Both the position numbers and the translations under genes were made by a program. A stretch of 64,000 nucleotides of DNA from Paenibacillus sp. JZ16 (GTDB lineage: Bacteria; Bacillota; Bacilli; Paenibacillales; Paenibacillaceae): NCBI RefSeq assembly GCF_015326965.1, contig NZ_CP017659.1:3224001-3288000 (forward strand), given 5' to 3'. The notes below the pieces were generated by a model. That model saw only the letters and a program-made list of their open reading frames with translations. It searched no databases and was not told the DNA's origin. The stretch's first letter is position 1; the number at the start of each line of letters is the position of its first letter. Below, piece after piece: positions 34,268 through 42,869 of this stretch.

Positions 34268-34864
34268 TCACCCCTTTATGAGCTCCGGTATGCCGGATAC
34301 GACGATTGCCGAGTACAGAAGAAACAAAGCCAGCATCGTGTTGGTCGTTCTCCGATATTTTTGCATAATTCCTTGAAAAAGGCTACCGCACACGGCCCAG
34401 GTCATATACGCGGACAGCCCGATTAACGATACCGCGACAACAAACGCCGAGATGACAGGACCTGCCGTATAATACGGCATGACGTAGCTCGGAATGACCG
34501 TCAGTGTAAACAGTACCACCTTCGGATTGAGAAACTGCATCAGAAAGCCGGACGTGAAGGACGCCGTTTGATTCGTGCCGGACTTGGATACGTCCATGGT
34601 ATACACCTGATACGTGAGATACAGCATGAACAGGCAGCCTACGATCCGCAAGATTGGCAGTACGATTGGCATGCCTGTAGACAGCAGCTGGCCCAATACC
34701 ACGGAAGCAGCGATTAATAAGAAAAAAGCGATAGAGGCTCCGGCAATGTAGCGCAAGGTCTTCTTCATGCCGGAATGTTGAACCGAAGACAAAATGACGA
34801 TGTTGGATGGTCCCGGCGAGAAAGCCACGATAAAACAGTAAATAAAAAAAGAAGACAGGTTCAT
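34268..34864 (-). CDS. LysE-family amino acid / metabolite exporter
   Basis: 198 residues from the ATG at 34864 with AGGAGC upstream. Six hydrophobic segments and the family motif FSPGPSNIVILSSV near residue 13. LysE/RhtB proteins export amino acids or related compounds across the cytoplasmic membrane. First gene of an operon with an AraC regulator. Confidence 0.88.
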   Translation of the reverse strand: MNLSSFFIYCFIVAFSPGPSNIVILSSVQHSGMKKTLRYIAGASIAFFLLIAASVVLGQLLSTGMPIVLPILRIVGCLFMLYLTYQVYTMDVSKSGTNQTASFTSGFLMQFLNPKVVLFTLTVIPSYVMPYYTAGPVISAFVVAVSLIGLSAYMTWAVCGSLFQGIMQKYRRTTNTMLALFLLYSAIVVSGIPELIKG

Positions 34865-35001
34865 GATGATAGCTCCTAACAAAGGAATTTCCTTTGTCAT
34901 TATAGAGCTGGAGGCGAAGCGGGGCATAGTACATTATTGCAGCGGAACTAGAGCCGCACGAATACGGCTCTTCCCGCAGATTCCGGTTTCTTCTATCGCC
35001 C

Positions 35002-35361
35002 TTAGTGACCGGACTGGTGCGTCTTCGGTTGTTCCTGCGCATGCGCGCTGCCGGATAGATTCAGCAGAACGACCCCTGCGATGATCAGCAGGATCGAGAA
35101 CATTTTCAGACCATTAATCTGCTCCGCAAAGAACATATAACCGATTACGGTAATGATCATAATGCCAAGCCCCGACCAGATCGCGTAAGCCACGGATATT
35201 TCAATCTGCTTCAAGCTCAGCGTCAGGAAGCTCAAGCTGCAAATATAGAATACCACCAGCAGCACGCTGGGCAGCGGTTTGCTGAACCCCTCCGACAGCT
35301 TCATGTTCAGCGTCCCCGCCACTTCAAACAGAATAGCCAAACTTAAATAGAACCAATGCAT
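35002..35361 (-). CDS. SMR-family multidrug efflux protein
   Basis: 119 residues from the ATG at 35361, five bases after the TetR stop. Four membrane helices, the essential Glu at position 13 (LFEVAGTLNMKLSEGF) and AYAIWSGLGIMIITVIG of the EmrE/QacC family. It acts as an antiparallel dimer exchanging protons for cationic drugs; some relatives export guanidinium. The C-terminal tail (HAQEQPKTHQSGH) is polar. Co-transcribed with its likely TetR repressor. Confidence 0.9.
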   Translation of the reverse strand: MHWFYLSLAILFEVAGTLNMKLSEGFSKPLPSVLLVVFYICSLSFLTLSLKQIEISVAYAIWSGLGIMIITVIGYMFFAEQINGLKMFSILLIIAGVVLLNLSGSAHAQEQPKTHQSGH

Positions 35362-35365
35362 AATC

Positions 35366-35935
35366 TCAAGACTCCTCCCGTTTCTCTGCAGCAATCCCGA
35401 ATAGCAGGATGTCCATAACGGACTGCAGCAGCTCCCCCAGCGGCAATTGATGCTTCACCGTCGCCCTCGAATCGTAAATCTGATGGAGCGATCCGAGATA
35501 CAGATCGATGAACAGCGGCATATGAATCCGTTTGATGCTTCCCTCGGCCATGCCCCGCTCCATCAGCTCGGTGACAATGCCCCATTCCTCTCGGAAAAAG
35601 GTGTCCAGCTTCTCCCATTGCGCATAATGCGTGCGCTTCAGATCCGGCAGCATCCCCAAATCCATCTGCTCCATCTCCTGGGGCAGACAGATTAGAATCT
35701 GGTGTATCTTCTCCAGAACGGTAAGCCCCGCATCCGCCGCAATTTCACGTTCGCGCTGCTGGATGTGCCGGATCATCCCGTCAATGATATGTTCAACAAT
35801 CTCTTCCTTGGATGAGAAGTGCTCATAGATCGTCCGTTTACTAATGGCAAGGACGCGGGCCAGATCACTGACCGTAAACGTAAATCCTTGCCGCTGAATT
35901 AAGCGGATCGTTTCATTCAATATTCGCTCGCGCAA
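35366..35935 (-). CDS. TetR-family repressor of the SMR pump
   Basis: 189 residues from a TTG at 35935, which has AGAAGGGGAG nine bases upstream; an ATG at 35962 lies inside an operator repeat and has no ribosome site. N-terminal helix-turn-helix RERILNETIRLIQRQGFTFTVSDLARVLAISKRTIYEHFSSKEEIVEHI. The C-terminal ligand domain is variable. Upstream is a doubled TGGTACCA operator, so it likely represses its own operon including the SMR gene. Confidence 0.85.
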   Translation of the reverse strand: MRERILNETIRLIQRQGFTFTVSDLARVLAISKRTIYEHFSSKEEIVEHIIDGMIRHIQQREREIAADAGLTVLEKIHQILICLPQEMEQMDLGMLPDLKRTHYAQWEKLDTFFREEWGIVTELMERGMAEGSIKRIHMPLFIDLYLGSLHQIYDSRATVKHQLPLGELLQSVMDILLFGIAAEKREES

Positions 35936-35953
35936 GTGAACTAACTCCCCTTC

Positions 35954-35981
35954 TGGTACCATAAATACTATTCTGGTACCA
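35954..35981. promoter_or_regulatory. Doubled TetR operator
   Basis: TTCTGGTACCAT occurs twice, 20 bases apart (TGGTACCA at 35954-35961 and 35974-35981). A minus-strand TATAAT (35987-35992) lies just upstream, so a bound repressor would sit over the transcription start. Confidence 0.7.
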
Positions 35982-36073
35982 TCAGTATTATAACGCCTCG
36001 ATCAGCATGAAATCCAGACATGATTTTTTAAATATAACGGGGAAGAAGTTAGCTTAACTTTAAATCTCATAAC

Positions 36074-36101
36074 AAAAAAAGCCCGCTTACGTAACGTAAG
36101 C
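36074..36101 (-). terminator. Terminator of the ykoEDC operon
   Basis: Stem GCTTACGT-A-ACGTAAGC extended by flanking pairs, then seven T on the minus strand. Confidence 0.8.
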
Positions 36102-36127
36102 AGACTCTTTTTGCTTTCACCAACCCT

Positions 36128-36934
36128 TTAATCAAACCGCACGTCGCCAATGCCGAACCATGGAAAATATCCGGATGCGGCATAAGCGAAAGCGGCGGCA
36201 ACTGCAAGCAATCCGATAACCAGAAGATCATAGCGCGAATAACGCGACGGGTAATAATACGTTCGGGACTTCGCCTGATCGCCGTCGAATTGCTTGGCCT
36301 CCATCGCGGCGGCCACCCGATGGGCCCGGCGGATGCTCTGTGCCAGCAGCGGCACCACATACAATCCTGCGCGGTTCACCATGCCGCGAATCCCGCGAAT
36401 CGGGCGGACTCCTCGTACCTTCAAGGCTTGGCGGCGAATCACATATTCCTCCCATACCATTGGCAGCAGCCGGATTGAAGCCATGAAGCTGTAAGCATAC
36501 TTGGGCGCCAGCCGCAGCTTCTGCATCAGGCTGTAGAATAAATCCACCGAGGACGTTGTGGTCACGAGCAGCAGCCCCTCCGAGGCAAAGGCAATTCCCT
36601 TAAAGCCCAAATGCAGCCCCCGGTAGAAGCTTTCTTCCGATACCCGGAACAACCCCCACTCCCACCAGATCGTCTCTCCCTTACCGAACAGCATCATGGA
36701 AGAGGCGGACGATATGAAGGCAAGCAGAAACGGAATGAAGAACAACAGCATTTTCCACGGCTTCACCCCGCTGAGCACCACGAGACAGACCATAAAGATG
36801 AACGCCTGATACAAAACAAAATCAAGATCATGGGTTAACACCGTCATGAAAAACAGCGCACAGATCAGACCCAGCTTCACCACCGGATTCGCCCGGTGCA
36901 GCCAAGTGATCCGCACGGGATTCCATATGTTCAT
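36128..36934 (-). CDS. ykoC: ECF transporter T component (YkoC-like)
   Basis: 268 residues. Membrane segments at CALFFMTVLTHDLDFVLYQAFIFMVCLVV, MLLFFIPFLLAFISSASSMML and near the C-terminus, with the EcfT couplings SFMASIRLLPMVWEEYVIRRQALKVRGVRP and SIRRAHRVAAAMEAKQFDG. The Ala-Arg-Gly-type motifs bind the ATPases. Overlaps the ATPase gene by four bases. With ykoD and ykoE it imports thiamine precursor (HMP). Confidence 0.87.
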   Translation of the reverse strand: MNIWNPVRITWLHRANPVVKLGLICALFFMTVLTHDLDFVLYQAFIFMVCLVVLSGVKPWKMLLFFIPFLLAFISSASSMMLFGKGETIWWEWGLFRVSEESFYRGLHLGFKGIAFASEGLLLVTTTSSVDLFYSLMQKLRLAPKYAYSFMASIRLLPMVWEEYVIRRQALKVRGVRPIRGIRGMVNRAGLYVVPLLAQSIRRAHRVAAAMEAKQFDGDQAKSRTYYYPSRYSRYDLLVIGLLAVAAAFAYAASGYFPWFGIGDVRFD

Positions 36935-38607
36935 GCGTTCACCCCCGTGAGGCGATGATCGGCCGCGGCTAAGGTACCCCGGGGGTCGGCAGCGCCGTTT
37001 GCTCCCTTAGCCGCCTGCCGGGATTCAATCCCGCCAGACCAGCGCGGGGAAGGCATGCTCGAGGTCAGCTGTCCCTCCCGTATTTCCCATATATGCGTGG
37101 CGACCCGCTGCGCGATCTCCATTTCATGCGTCACCATGAGAATGGCGGTTCCCGCACGACGCAGCTTCTCGCACATCTCCAGAATCGCGAATGTATTCCG
37201 CGCATCCTGTCCGAAGGTCGGCTCATCCAGAAGCAGGACGGACGGCTGTCTTGCCATGGCCGTAGCCACGCTCAAGCGGCGCTTTTGGCCTGTCGACAGC
37301 TGGTACGGATGCCTGGCCTCCAAGCCATTCAATCCAAAACGTTCAAGACAGCGCTCGGCCTGCGCCTTCGCTTCCTCCGGCGGCACATGATCCACCAGCA
37401 GCGAGTAAACCACCTCATCGCCGATGCGCTCCGTCAGGAATTGAAGCTCCGGATTCTGAAACACGAATCCGATTTGGCGCAGCTGCTGCTCTCTCTTCTT
37501 CCGCACCTTCCTGCGTTTGCCTTGAATGACCTCTTCCCCGCAGAGCATATAGGTCCCTTCGGCGCGAAGCAGCCCCATCAAACTGAGCAGCAGCGAGCTT
37601 TTACCTGCTCCGTTCGGCCCTACCACCGCAATGAATTGTCCCGGAAACACCTCGGCCGAAGGGAGGTTGATGACCGGTTTATCCCATCTCATTCCCCTGA
37701 AATTCGCCAGTTGAATGACAGACTCCCCACGTTGAGCATACGGCGGAGCAGCCTCATGCAGGAGATTACCGCGCTCATCGCCAAGCGCATCAACCGGAGC
37801 AAACAGCTCTCTGCCCGCCCGGGTCTGCGCATAATCTTCCCATACGCCGGGATACCAGATTCCATAGGCTTGGAGTTCCCGCTCGAATTCTGCGAATATC
37901 GCTGCCGGAGGACCTTCGCCCAGAATCACGCCATCCGGGCTGAACAGCACGACACGATCCACGTATCTGGCCATTTCTTCGATCCGGTGCTCCACGATGA
38001 TCAGTGTCCGCCCTTCCGATACGGCCTTCACCGCCGACCAGATTTGCTCCCTTCCTTCCGGGTCGAGCAAGGCAGATGGCTCGTCAAGGAACAGCACCTC
38101 CGGCTCCAGCAGCAGAGCCGAAGCCAGCGCTAACCTTTGCTTCATGCCTTGGGACAAATGCCCGATCGGCATATGAAGCTCCTCAAGATCAAGACCCACC
38201 TCGCGGAGGGCCGCTTGCATCCGCTCCTTCATCTCATCGCGCGGGACACTTAGATTTTCCAGTACGAAAGCCAGCTCTTCATCCACGTACGGCATGCAGA
38301 ACTGGGTATCCGGATCTTGAAATACATACCCCCAAGAGCGCGGAACCAGCTGCGACTCGCATTTCATCGGCACCTCCGTTGCGCGGGGAATCATCCCGCT
38401 AAGCACCTGCAGCAGCGTGGATTTGCCGCAGCCGCTCGGACCGAGCAGCAGCACCTTCTCCCCGCGGACAGCCGAGAAAGAGAGGTCTTTGAACATCAGT
38501 CGCTCCTCGCCCGGATACTTCAGACGCAATCCCTCCACATACACGGCCGGTTCCGAAACCATCTCAGCGGACTGAGCCGGAACCAGGCTAACCGTGGCAT
38601 TAGACAT
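36931..38607 (-). CDS. ykoD: ECF transporter ATPase with two nucleotide-binding domains (YkoD-like)
   Basis: 558 residues from the ATG at 38607; upstream codons in the frame overlap the S-component gene and look non-coding. Domain 1: Walker A GPSGCGKST, signature LSQGMKQRL, Walker B VLFLDEPSALLDP. Domain 2: GPNGAGKSS, LSTGQKRRL, VLLLDEPTFGQD. Such fused double ATPases drive YkoEDC-type vitamin transporters. The C-terminal ~45 residues (SMPSPRWSGGIESRQAAKG...) are a low-complexity extension. Confidence 0.9.
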   Translation of the reverse strand: MSNATVSLVPAQSAEMVSEPAVYVEGLRLKYPGEERLMFKDLSFSAVRGEKVLLLGPSGCGKSTLLQVLSGMIPRATEVPMKCESQLVPRSWGYVFQDPDTQFCMPYVDEELAFVLENLSVPRDEMKERMQAALREVGLDLEELHMPIGHLSQGMKQRLALASALLLEPEVLFLDEPSALLDPEGREQIWSAVKAVSEGRTLIIVEHRIEEMARYVDRVVLFSPDGVILGEGPPAAIFAEFERELQAYGIWYPGVWEDYAQTRAGRELFAPVDALGDERGNLLHEAAPPYAQRGESVIQLANFRGMRWDKPVINLPSAEVFPGQFIAVVGPNGAGKSSLLLSLMGLLRAEGTYMLCGEEVIQGKRRKVRKKREQQLRQIGFVFQNPELQFLTERIGDEVVYSLLVDHVPPEEAKAQAERCLERFGLNGLEARHPYQLSTGQKRRLSVATAMARQPSVLLLDEPTFGQDARNTFAILEMCEKLRRAGTAILMVTHEMEIAQRVATHIWEIREGQLTSSMPSPRWSGGIESRQAAKGANGAADPRGTLAAADHRLTGVNA

Positions 38608-39229
38608 GGCGCGGATCATCCAGTGCTTCGTAATCCTTCTTCGACGCAGGACGCAGCAGGGATGTGACGCCCGTGCGGTCCAAGGCTTTAGCCAGCAAGA
38701 GCATGAGCAGGCCTGCAATGACGGCACCGCTGAGTACCCGCATACCGTATTTGGCCAGGAACATCCACGTCTGCAGGTCATCGGTATAGCTGTAATAGAA
38801 GTCCATGATCATCGATCCGATGGCTGCGCCTGCTCCGGCAATCGCCAGCGTCCACGCCGAGGTGCTCCGATAACGGAACGCCGCGAATACCAATTCTGCC
38901 CCAAGTCCTTGAATGAGGCCATACAGCAGCAGAGTCAATCCCCAGCCGCTGCCAAACAGCACTTCCACGTGGGCAGCCGCCACTTCCGCAATGATGGCCA
39001 CTCCCGGCTTACGGATTAGCAAGTAAGCAAGCGTGGCTGCAGCGAACCACATTCCGTATAACAACTCATCCGCTTCAAAGAACAGCGGTTTTAACAGATT
39101 GTAAACCGAACCCCAGAAGTGATAAATGACGCCAAGCACCAGCGATACCAACACCGTCACCAAAATATCGCTTAACCGCAGCCCTTTTCGGGGCTGAACC
39201 CCCAACTTCTCTTGCATAGATGTTCCCAT
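38600..39229 (-). CDS. ykoE: HMP/thiamine ECF transporter S component (YkoE-like)
   Basis: 209 residues from the ATG at 39229, with GAGAGGGG eleven bases upstream; a GTG two codons earlier is possible. Five or six membrane helices. LSDILVTVLVSLVLGVIYHFWGSVYNLLKP, PGVAIIAEVAAAHVEVLFGSGWGLTLLLYGLIQGLGAELVFAAF are typical of YkoE, the substrate-binding subunit for hydroxymethylpyrimidine/thiamine. A TPP riboswitch and terminator precede it, which supports the substrate. Overlaps ykoD by eight bases. Confidence 0.9.
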   Translation of the reverse strand: MGTSMQEKLGVQPRKGLRLSDILVTVLVSLVLGVIYHFWGSVYNLLKPLFFEADELLYGMWFAAATLAYLLIRKPGVAIIAEVAAAHVEVLFGSGWGLTLLLYGLIQGLGAELVFAAFRYRSTSAWTLAIAGAGAAIGSMIMDFYYSYTDDLQTWMFLAKYGMRVLSGAVIAGLLMLLLAKALDRTGVTSLLRPASKKDYEALDDPRHV

Positions 39230-39280
39230 AACCACACATTCCCCTCTCCACCTCTATTTTTGTATAAACACAACAAAAAA

Positions 39281-39303
39281 CCGTCTGGAAAACGCGCAGA
39301 CGG
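39281..39303 (-). terminator. Expression-platform terminator of the TPP riboswitch
   Basis: Stem CCGTCTG / CAGACGG with a nine-base loop, then TTTTTTG on the minus strand. It lies between the TPP aptamer and ykoE, so TPP binding would favour this hairpin and stop transcription. Confidence 0.85.
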
Positions 39304-39333
39304 AAAAATAGGCCCTATGTAGGCAGGGTCGGA

Positions 39334-39427
39334 TATTCTCTACGCTGGCATTACCCAGTTCAGATTAACGGTCAACAGCGGATAACAGCTGCAATCTCAG
39401 CCTGATTCACTCAAGCCCCCGTATTCC
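39334..39427 (-). ncRNA. TPP riboswitch (THI element)
   Basis: On the minus strand GGGGGCTTGAGTGAATCAGG, then CTGAGATTGCAGC, and CTGAACTGGGTAATGCCAG followed by CGTAGAGAA. These are the P1/P2 and pyrimidine-binding CUGAGA and pyrophosphate-binding parts of the THI box. It senses thiamine pyrophosphate and controls ykoEDC. Confidence 0.93.
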
Positions 39428-39596
39428 CTATTCGGTTTCATGTTAATCTTAAAATACACATTCGTTCTCCAATTAGCAAGAACCTTTTTTCAAAAATGGC
39501 TATTTATTGATTTCCAGCTCATTCTATGTCAATATCAGAGTGATTGGCTTTTCCACCAACGTTTATTGCTGACACCTATGCACAAAGGAGAATGAC

Positions 39597-40460
39597 ATGG
39601 CTAAACAATTGCTGCGTCTGATGACTGAGCTGTCCTCCCGCAAGTGGCTGTCCCGAATCATGGGGCATTGTTCCCACAGCCGGCTGAGCCGTCATCTAAT
39701 ACCTGCATTCATACGAATTTATCAAATTCCGGCGCATGAAGCGGAGAAAGAAATCCACGAATACCGCTCACTGAACGAATTCTTTTCCCGCCGGTTAAAA
39801 ATAGGCCTGCGCGCCATAGACGACACCGCCGATGCCATGGTAAGCCCCGTCGATGCCACGATTTCGGCAATGTGCGCCGTTAATGCCGGCACCATTCTGA
39901 GCGTCAAGGGACAGGATTATACCCTGAGCGAGCTGCTCGCCAAATCACCGAGAATGGAAAATTACATCAACGGTTACGCATTTGTATTGTATTTAAGCCC
40001 AACCGATTATCATCGCATTCATTCCCCGGTAACCGGTGTTCAGGCGGAAAGCGAGCATCTAAAGGGACGCGTTTACCCCGTGAACGATTTTGCGATGACC
40101 CATATCCGGCACGTGCTCAGCCGTAATGAGCGCCTCATTACCTATATTGCGCATGAGTTCGGCGAAGTTGCCGTCGTGAAGGTCGGAGCCATGAACGTGA
40201 GCAGCATCCGTTATGCTGACGAGAACGTGAAGAAATACGAGATCGGCGATGAACTCGCGTACTTTGAATTCGGCTCTACCGTCGTGCTTCTGACAGAGAA
40301 CGGCACGTTTACTCCGCGCGGTGACCTGGAACCCGGCTCCAAGGTGAAGATGGGAGAGCTGCTTGGTTTGCTACACCACACCCGTCCCCAACCAGAAAAG
40401 GGTAACGCCATTCACCTTACCAAGCTTCACCAAGCATCGCATGACAAGTTAAGGCCATGA
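39597..40460 (+). CDS. psd: Phosphatidylserine decarboxylase proenzyme
   Basis: 287 residues. PAFIRIYQIPAHEAEKEIHEYRSLNEFFSRRLKIGLRAID, SPVDATIS, YLSPTDYHRIHSPVTG and HEFGEVAVVKVGAMNVSSI define the family. FEFGSTVVLL carries the GS(T) site where the chain self-cleaves to form the pyruvoyl cofactor on the Ser. It makes phosphatidylethanolamine in the membrane. AAAGGAG six bases before the ATG. Monocistronic. Confidence 0.93.
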   Translation: MAKQLLRLMTELSSRKWLSRIMGHCSHSRLSRHLIPAFIRIYQIPAHEAEKEIHEYRSLNEFFSRRLKIGLRAIDDTADAMVSPVDATISAMCAVNAGTILSVKGQDYTLSELLAKSPRMENYINGYAFVLYLSPTDYHRIHSPVTGVQAESEHLKGRVYPVNDFAMTHIRHVLSRNERLITYIAHEFGEVAVVKVGAMNVSSIRYADENVKKYEIGDELAYFEFGSTVVLLTENGTFTPRGDLEPGSKVKMGELLGLLHHTRPQPEKGNAIHLTKLHQASHDKLRP

Positions 40461-40480
40461 ATCATTCGCTGCATGAATGA

Positions 40481-41335
40481 TTAACGCCTGTCCAGCATCC
40501 GATAAACGATCCGCTGAAACAGCCGATCCGGCAGCACGCCCTTGATCCATGCGGTCAGCCGCGTACCTCGGGGCAGCGTATAGCGGAACCTCGGTTTGGA
40601 CATGGACGCAATGTTTGCCACAAGCCTGGCTACCTCCTGCGGATCCCCGCTTCCCCTGGCTGTCCGCTCGGAATAGTCCAGCACGCCCTTCAGCAGACCG
40701 CTGTAGGGTGATCCTTCCTTTACCGTAAGCTCCCCAAAACTTTTATTCCAGATCGGCGTGCCATAGGCACCGGGCTGGATCAGTACGACATCGATGCCAA
40801 AGGGCATCAACTCCATGGACAGGCTCTCACCAAACCCCTCCAGCGCAAATTTGGATGCCGCATAGGGACCATAACCCGGAAAGCCGACCACGCCGCTAAT
40901 GCTGCTCATGAGAATGATTTTGGATCGTCCGGTCTTGCGCAGCAGCGGGAGCATATGCTGCGTTACCGATACGGTCCCGAAAAAATTCGTCTCCAACTGC
41001 TTGCGCCAGTCGCTGAGCGGTACTTCCTCCACCATGCCGCCTACCGCTTCGCCGGCGTTGTTCACCAGCACGTCCAAGCGGCCGAACTTCTGCTCTAACT
41101 CCCAAGCAGCAGCCTTGACTTGTTCCTCCAAGCATATATCCAGCTGGAATACGTGAATGCGTTTGACAACGTCTGCTTGTTCGGCTCGGGTCATCAGCTC
41201 TGCAGCCGCCTCCGGCCTGCGCAGACCCGCTGCCACGTCATAGCCCGCTTTTGCCAGCTCCAAGCTGATGAGCAGTCCGAACCCGCTCGACGCGCCCGTG
41301 ATCAGCGCAACCTTTCCTGCTCCCGCCGTTACCAC
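40481..41335 (-). CDS. Short-chain dehydrogenase/reductase
   Basis: 284 residues from a GTG at 41335, the only start after an in-frame stop. Classical SDR: ALITGASSGFG (cofactor loop), VLVNNAGEAVG, SSISGVVGFPGYGPYAASKFALEGF (catalytic Ser and YxxxK). C-terminal ~70 residues resemble those of ketosphinganine/acyl-chain type SDRs (MSKPRFRYTLPRGTRLTAWIKGVLPDRLFQRIV). Substrate not known. Confidence 0.88.
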   Translation of the reverse strand: MVTAGAGKVALITGASSGFGLLISLELAKAGYDVAAGLRRPEAAAELMTRAEQADVVKRIHVFQLDICLEEQVKAAAWELEQKFGRLDVLVNNAGEAVGGMVEEVPLSDWRKQLETNFFGTVSVTQHMLPLLRKTGRSKIILMSSISGVVGFPGYGPYAASKFALEGFGESLSMELMPFGIDVVLIQPGAYGTPIWNKSFGELTVKEGSPYSGLLKGVLDYSERTARGSGDPQEVARLVANIASMSKPRFRYTLPRGTRLTAWIKGVLPDRLFQRIVYRMLDRR

Positions 41336-41557
41336 CGGATCACCGCTTGCTCCGCCAATGCCGCTCTCTCCGTCACACCCGTCACCCTTCCGTTATCCGA
41401 ACTGCCTGTCCGGTCGATTACAACCCTGCGTTTAGCGCTTTATACATATCCCTAATATAACAAATTTTCGCAATGCCAACAGAGTCCCTATTCGTATATG
41501 CACCCTTTTACAACGTAATCAGACAGACTCCCTATTCCCATGTACATCCATTAAATA

Positions 41558-41683
41558 GCCCCACAAAGTGGAGCCTATGCTTCGATGCTTATTCCAAATA
41601 CTTTGCGGGGACCCCAATACAAAATGCCCCACAAAGTGGAGCCTATGCTCCGATTGCTTATTCCAAATACTTTGCGGGGACCC
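41558..41683. repeat. Two tandem copies of a ~57-bp palindromic repeat
   Basis: Copies at 41558-41614 and 41626-41683, 68 bases apart and differing at only a few positions. Each begins CCCCACAAAGTGGAGCC and ends ATACTTTGCGGGG, so the ends pair (CCCC-CAAAGT with ACTTTG-GGGG) into a hairpin. It resembles a small dispersed repeat element. Confidence 0.75.
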
Positions 41684-41700
41684 TAAAAAACATATCAAAA

Positions 41701-41723
41701 AAAGGGAGCCATTTAGCTCCCTT
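41701..41723. terminator. Bidirectional terminator
   Basis: AAAGGGAGC-CATTTA-GCTCCCTTT, with T/A tracts on both sides. It ends the AraC gene transcript on the minus strand. Confidence 0.85.
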
Positions 41724-42025
41724 TTGCGTTCATCCAGAGAAAAGCGTATATGATAACGGGATTCAATGTCCCCCGTATGTAGGCCTAGGTCTCGTTAAAA
41801 CCACACATTCTGATGATCCTGAGTCGTTGTCTTCATGCGGCGCAAGCGATTTCTGAAAATACCGCAGCCACCGCGACTAAAGAAACGTCCACGCACCCGT
41901 CTTCTTGGGCTCATTCCTCTCTCCCCCCTTCAAAATGAAACTGTATGTCGTTTTTACCCTAAATCGCTTGCTATGAAACCCATTTGCCCTTCGACCCGCC
42001 AGGTAAGTTATGGAAGAGCGGGAAA

Positions 42026-42810
42026 TCACCGAATCTCGGATGGGCTCTTGCCCGTATACTGCTTAAATTGCCGGCTGAAAAAGAATATATCCCGGTAACC
42101 CAGCGCGTCGGCTACCTCCGTTACGTTCATCCCTTGATGAAGCAGCAGATGCTGCGCCCGCTCGATCCGCATCTGAATGATGTAGGACTGCACCGGCGTG
42201 CCGATCAGCTCCTTGAACTTAATCGAGAAGTAACGGGGGACAACCCCGCTCTGGCCGCCAAATCCTCGACCCGATGGGGAACCCCCGGGTGCTGGCGAAC
42301 GTAATTCGCGATTTCATGGATCGCCTCGGAAAGCTGATTGCTTGCTTTTTTGACCACCGGCTCAGCGAGATCCGAACGCAGCAGATGAATCATCAGCTGT
42401 TTCAGAATAAGCTGCCCCTCCTCCAATGATCCATAGGGCTTGTCCAGATACAAACGCACGTAGCGCGCGAGCAAATATTCGAAATCCATCGTTTCCGTCA
42501 GCTTGCGATAGGATGCAGGGATATGTTGAACCGGGTCGGCCACGTCAAAATGGATATATGTCAATACGAGCGGTTTCTGCGGATTATGCGTCGCGCTCGT
42601 ATGATCTCCTGGTCGGAACAGGAAGCAGCTTCCTTTTCCCACGGCAAAGGGCTCGTCATTGAGCTCGACCGTGCCTTCACCGCTCCATACATAGAACAAG
42701 TCATAATTCTGCATGGGTCTTTCGCGTTTTTGCCATTTCCAGCCCGGCTCACATACGATTTTGGCAAGCGCAGGCATGATTATAAAAGAAGACGGCGATG
42801 CATTCAGCAT
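42026..42810 (-). pseudogene. AraC-family regulator, frameshifted in the sequence
   Basis: Frame 1 from the ATG at 42810 (GAGGGGG upstream) gives a cupin-type sensor (YDLFYVWSGEGTVELNDEPFAVGKGSCFLFRPGDHTSA) and the first helix-turn-helix (HPGVPHRVEDLAARAGLSP). It then runs out of frame. The second frame continues RYFSIKFKELIGTPVQSYIIQMRIERAQHLLLHQGMNVTEVADALGYRDIFFFSRQFKQYTGKSPSEIR and stops at 42026. One base added in the five-base G-run at plus 42235-42239 rejoins them into about 262 residues. Probably a sequencing error. Confidence 0.8.
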
Positions 42811-42869
42811 CACGTCATAACCCCCTCATCTCATTCAAAAATTGACCTCTTTTCCATCATACCCGTTTT

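Larger units (their letters stand above)
41336..42025. other. Intergenic stretch with tandem repeat and terminator
   Basis: 690 bases. It holds two copies of a hairpin repeat (41558-41683) and a perfect bidirectional terminator (41701-41723). The rest, 41730-42025, has no gene I can support; the ORFs on the plus strand (41473-41856 and 41835-42098) read through the repeats and have no coding character. Confidence 0.5.

Noticed and set aside
37093..38133. 346-codon ORF on the plus strand
   Set aside because: It lies antisense to the ykoD ATPase gene, whose motifs are intact; no ribosome site and no recognisable domain. A shadow of high-GC coding DNA.
41473..41856. 127-codon ORF on the plus strand
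   Set aside because: It reads through the palindromic repeats and a terminator, and repeats the same peptide because of them.
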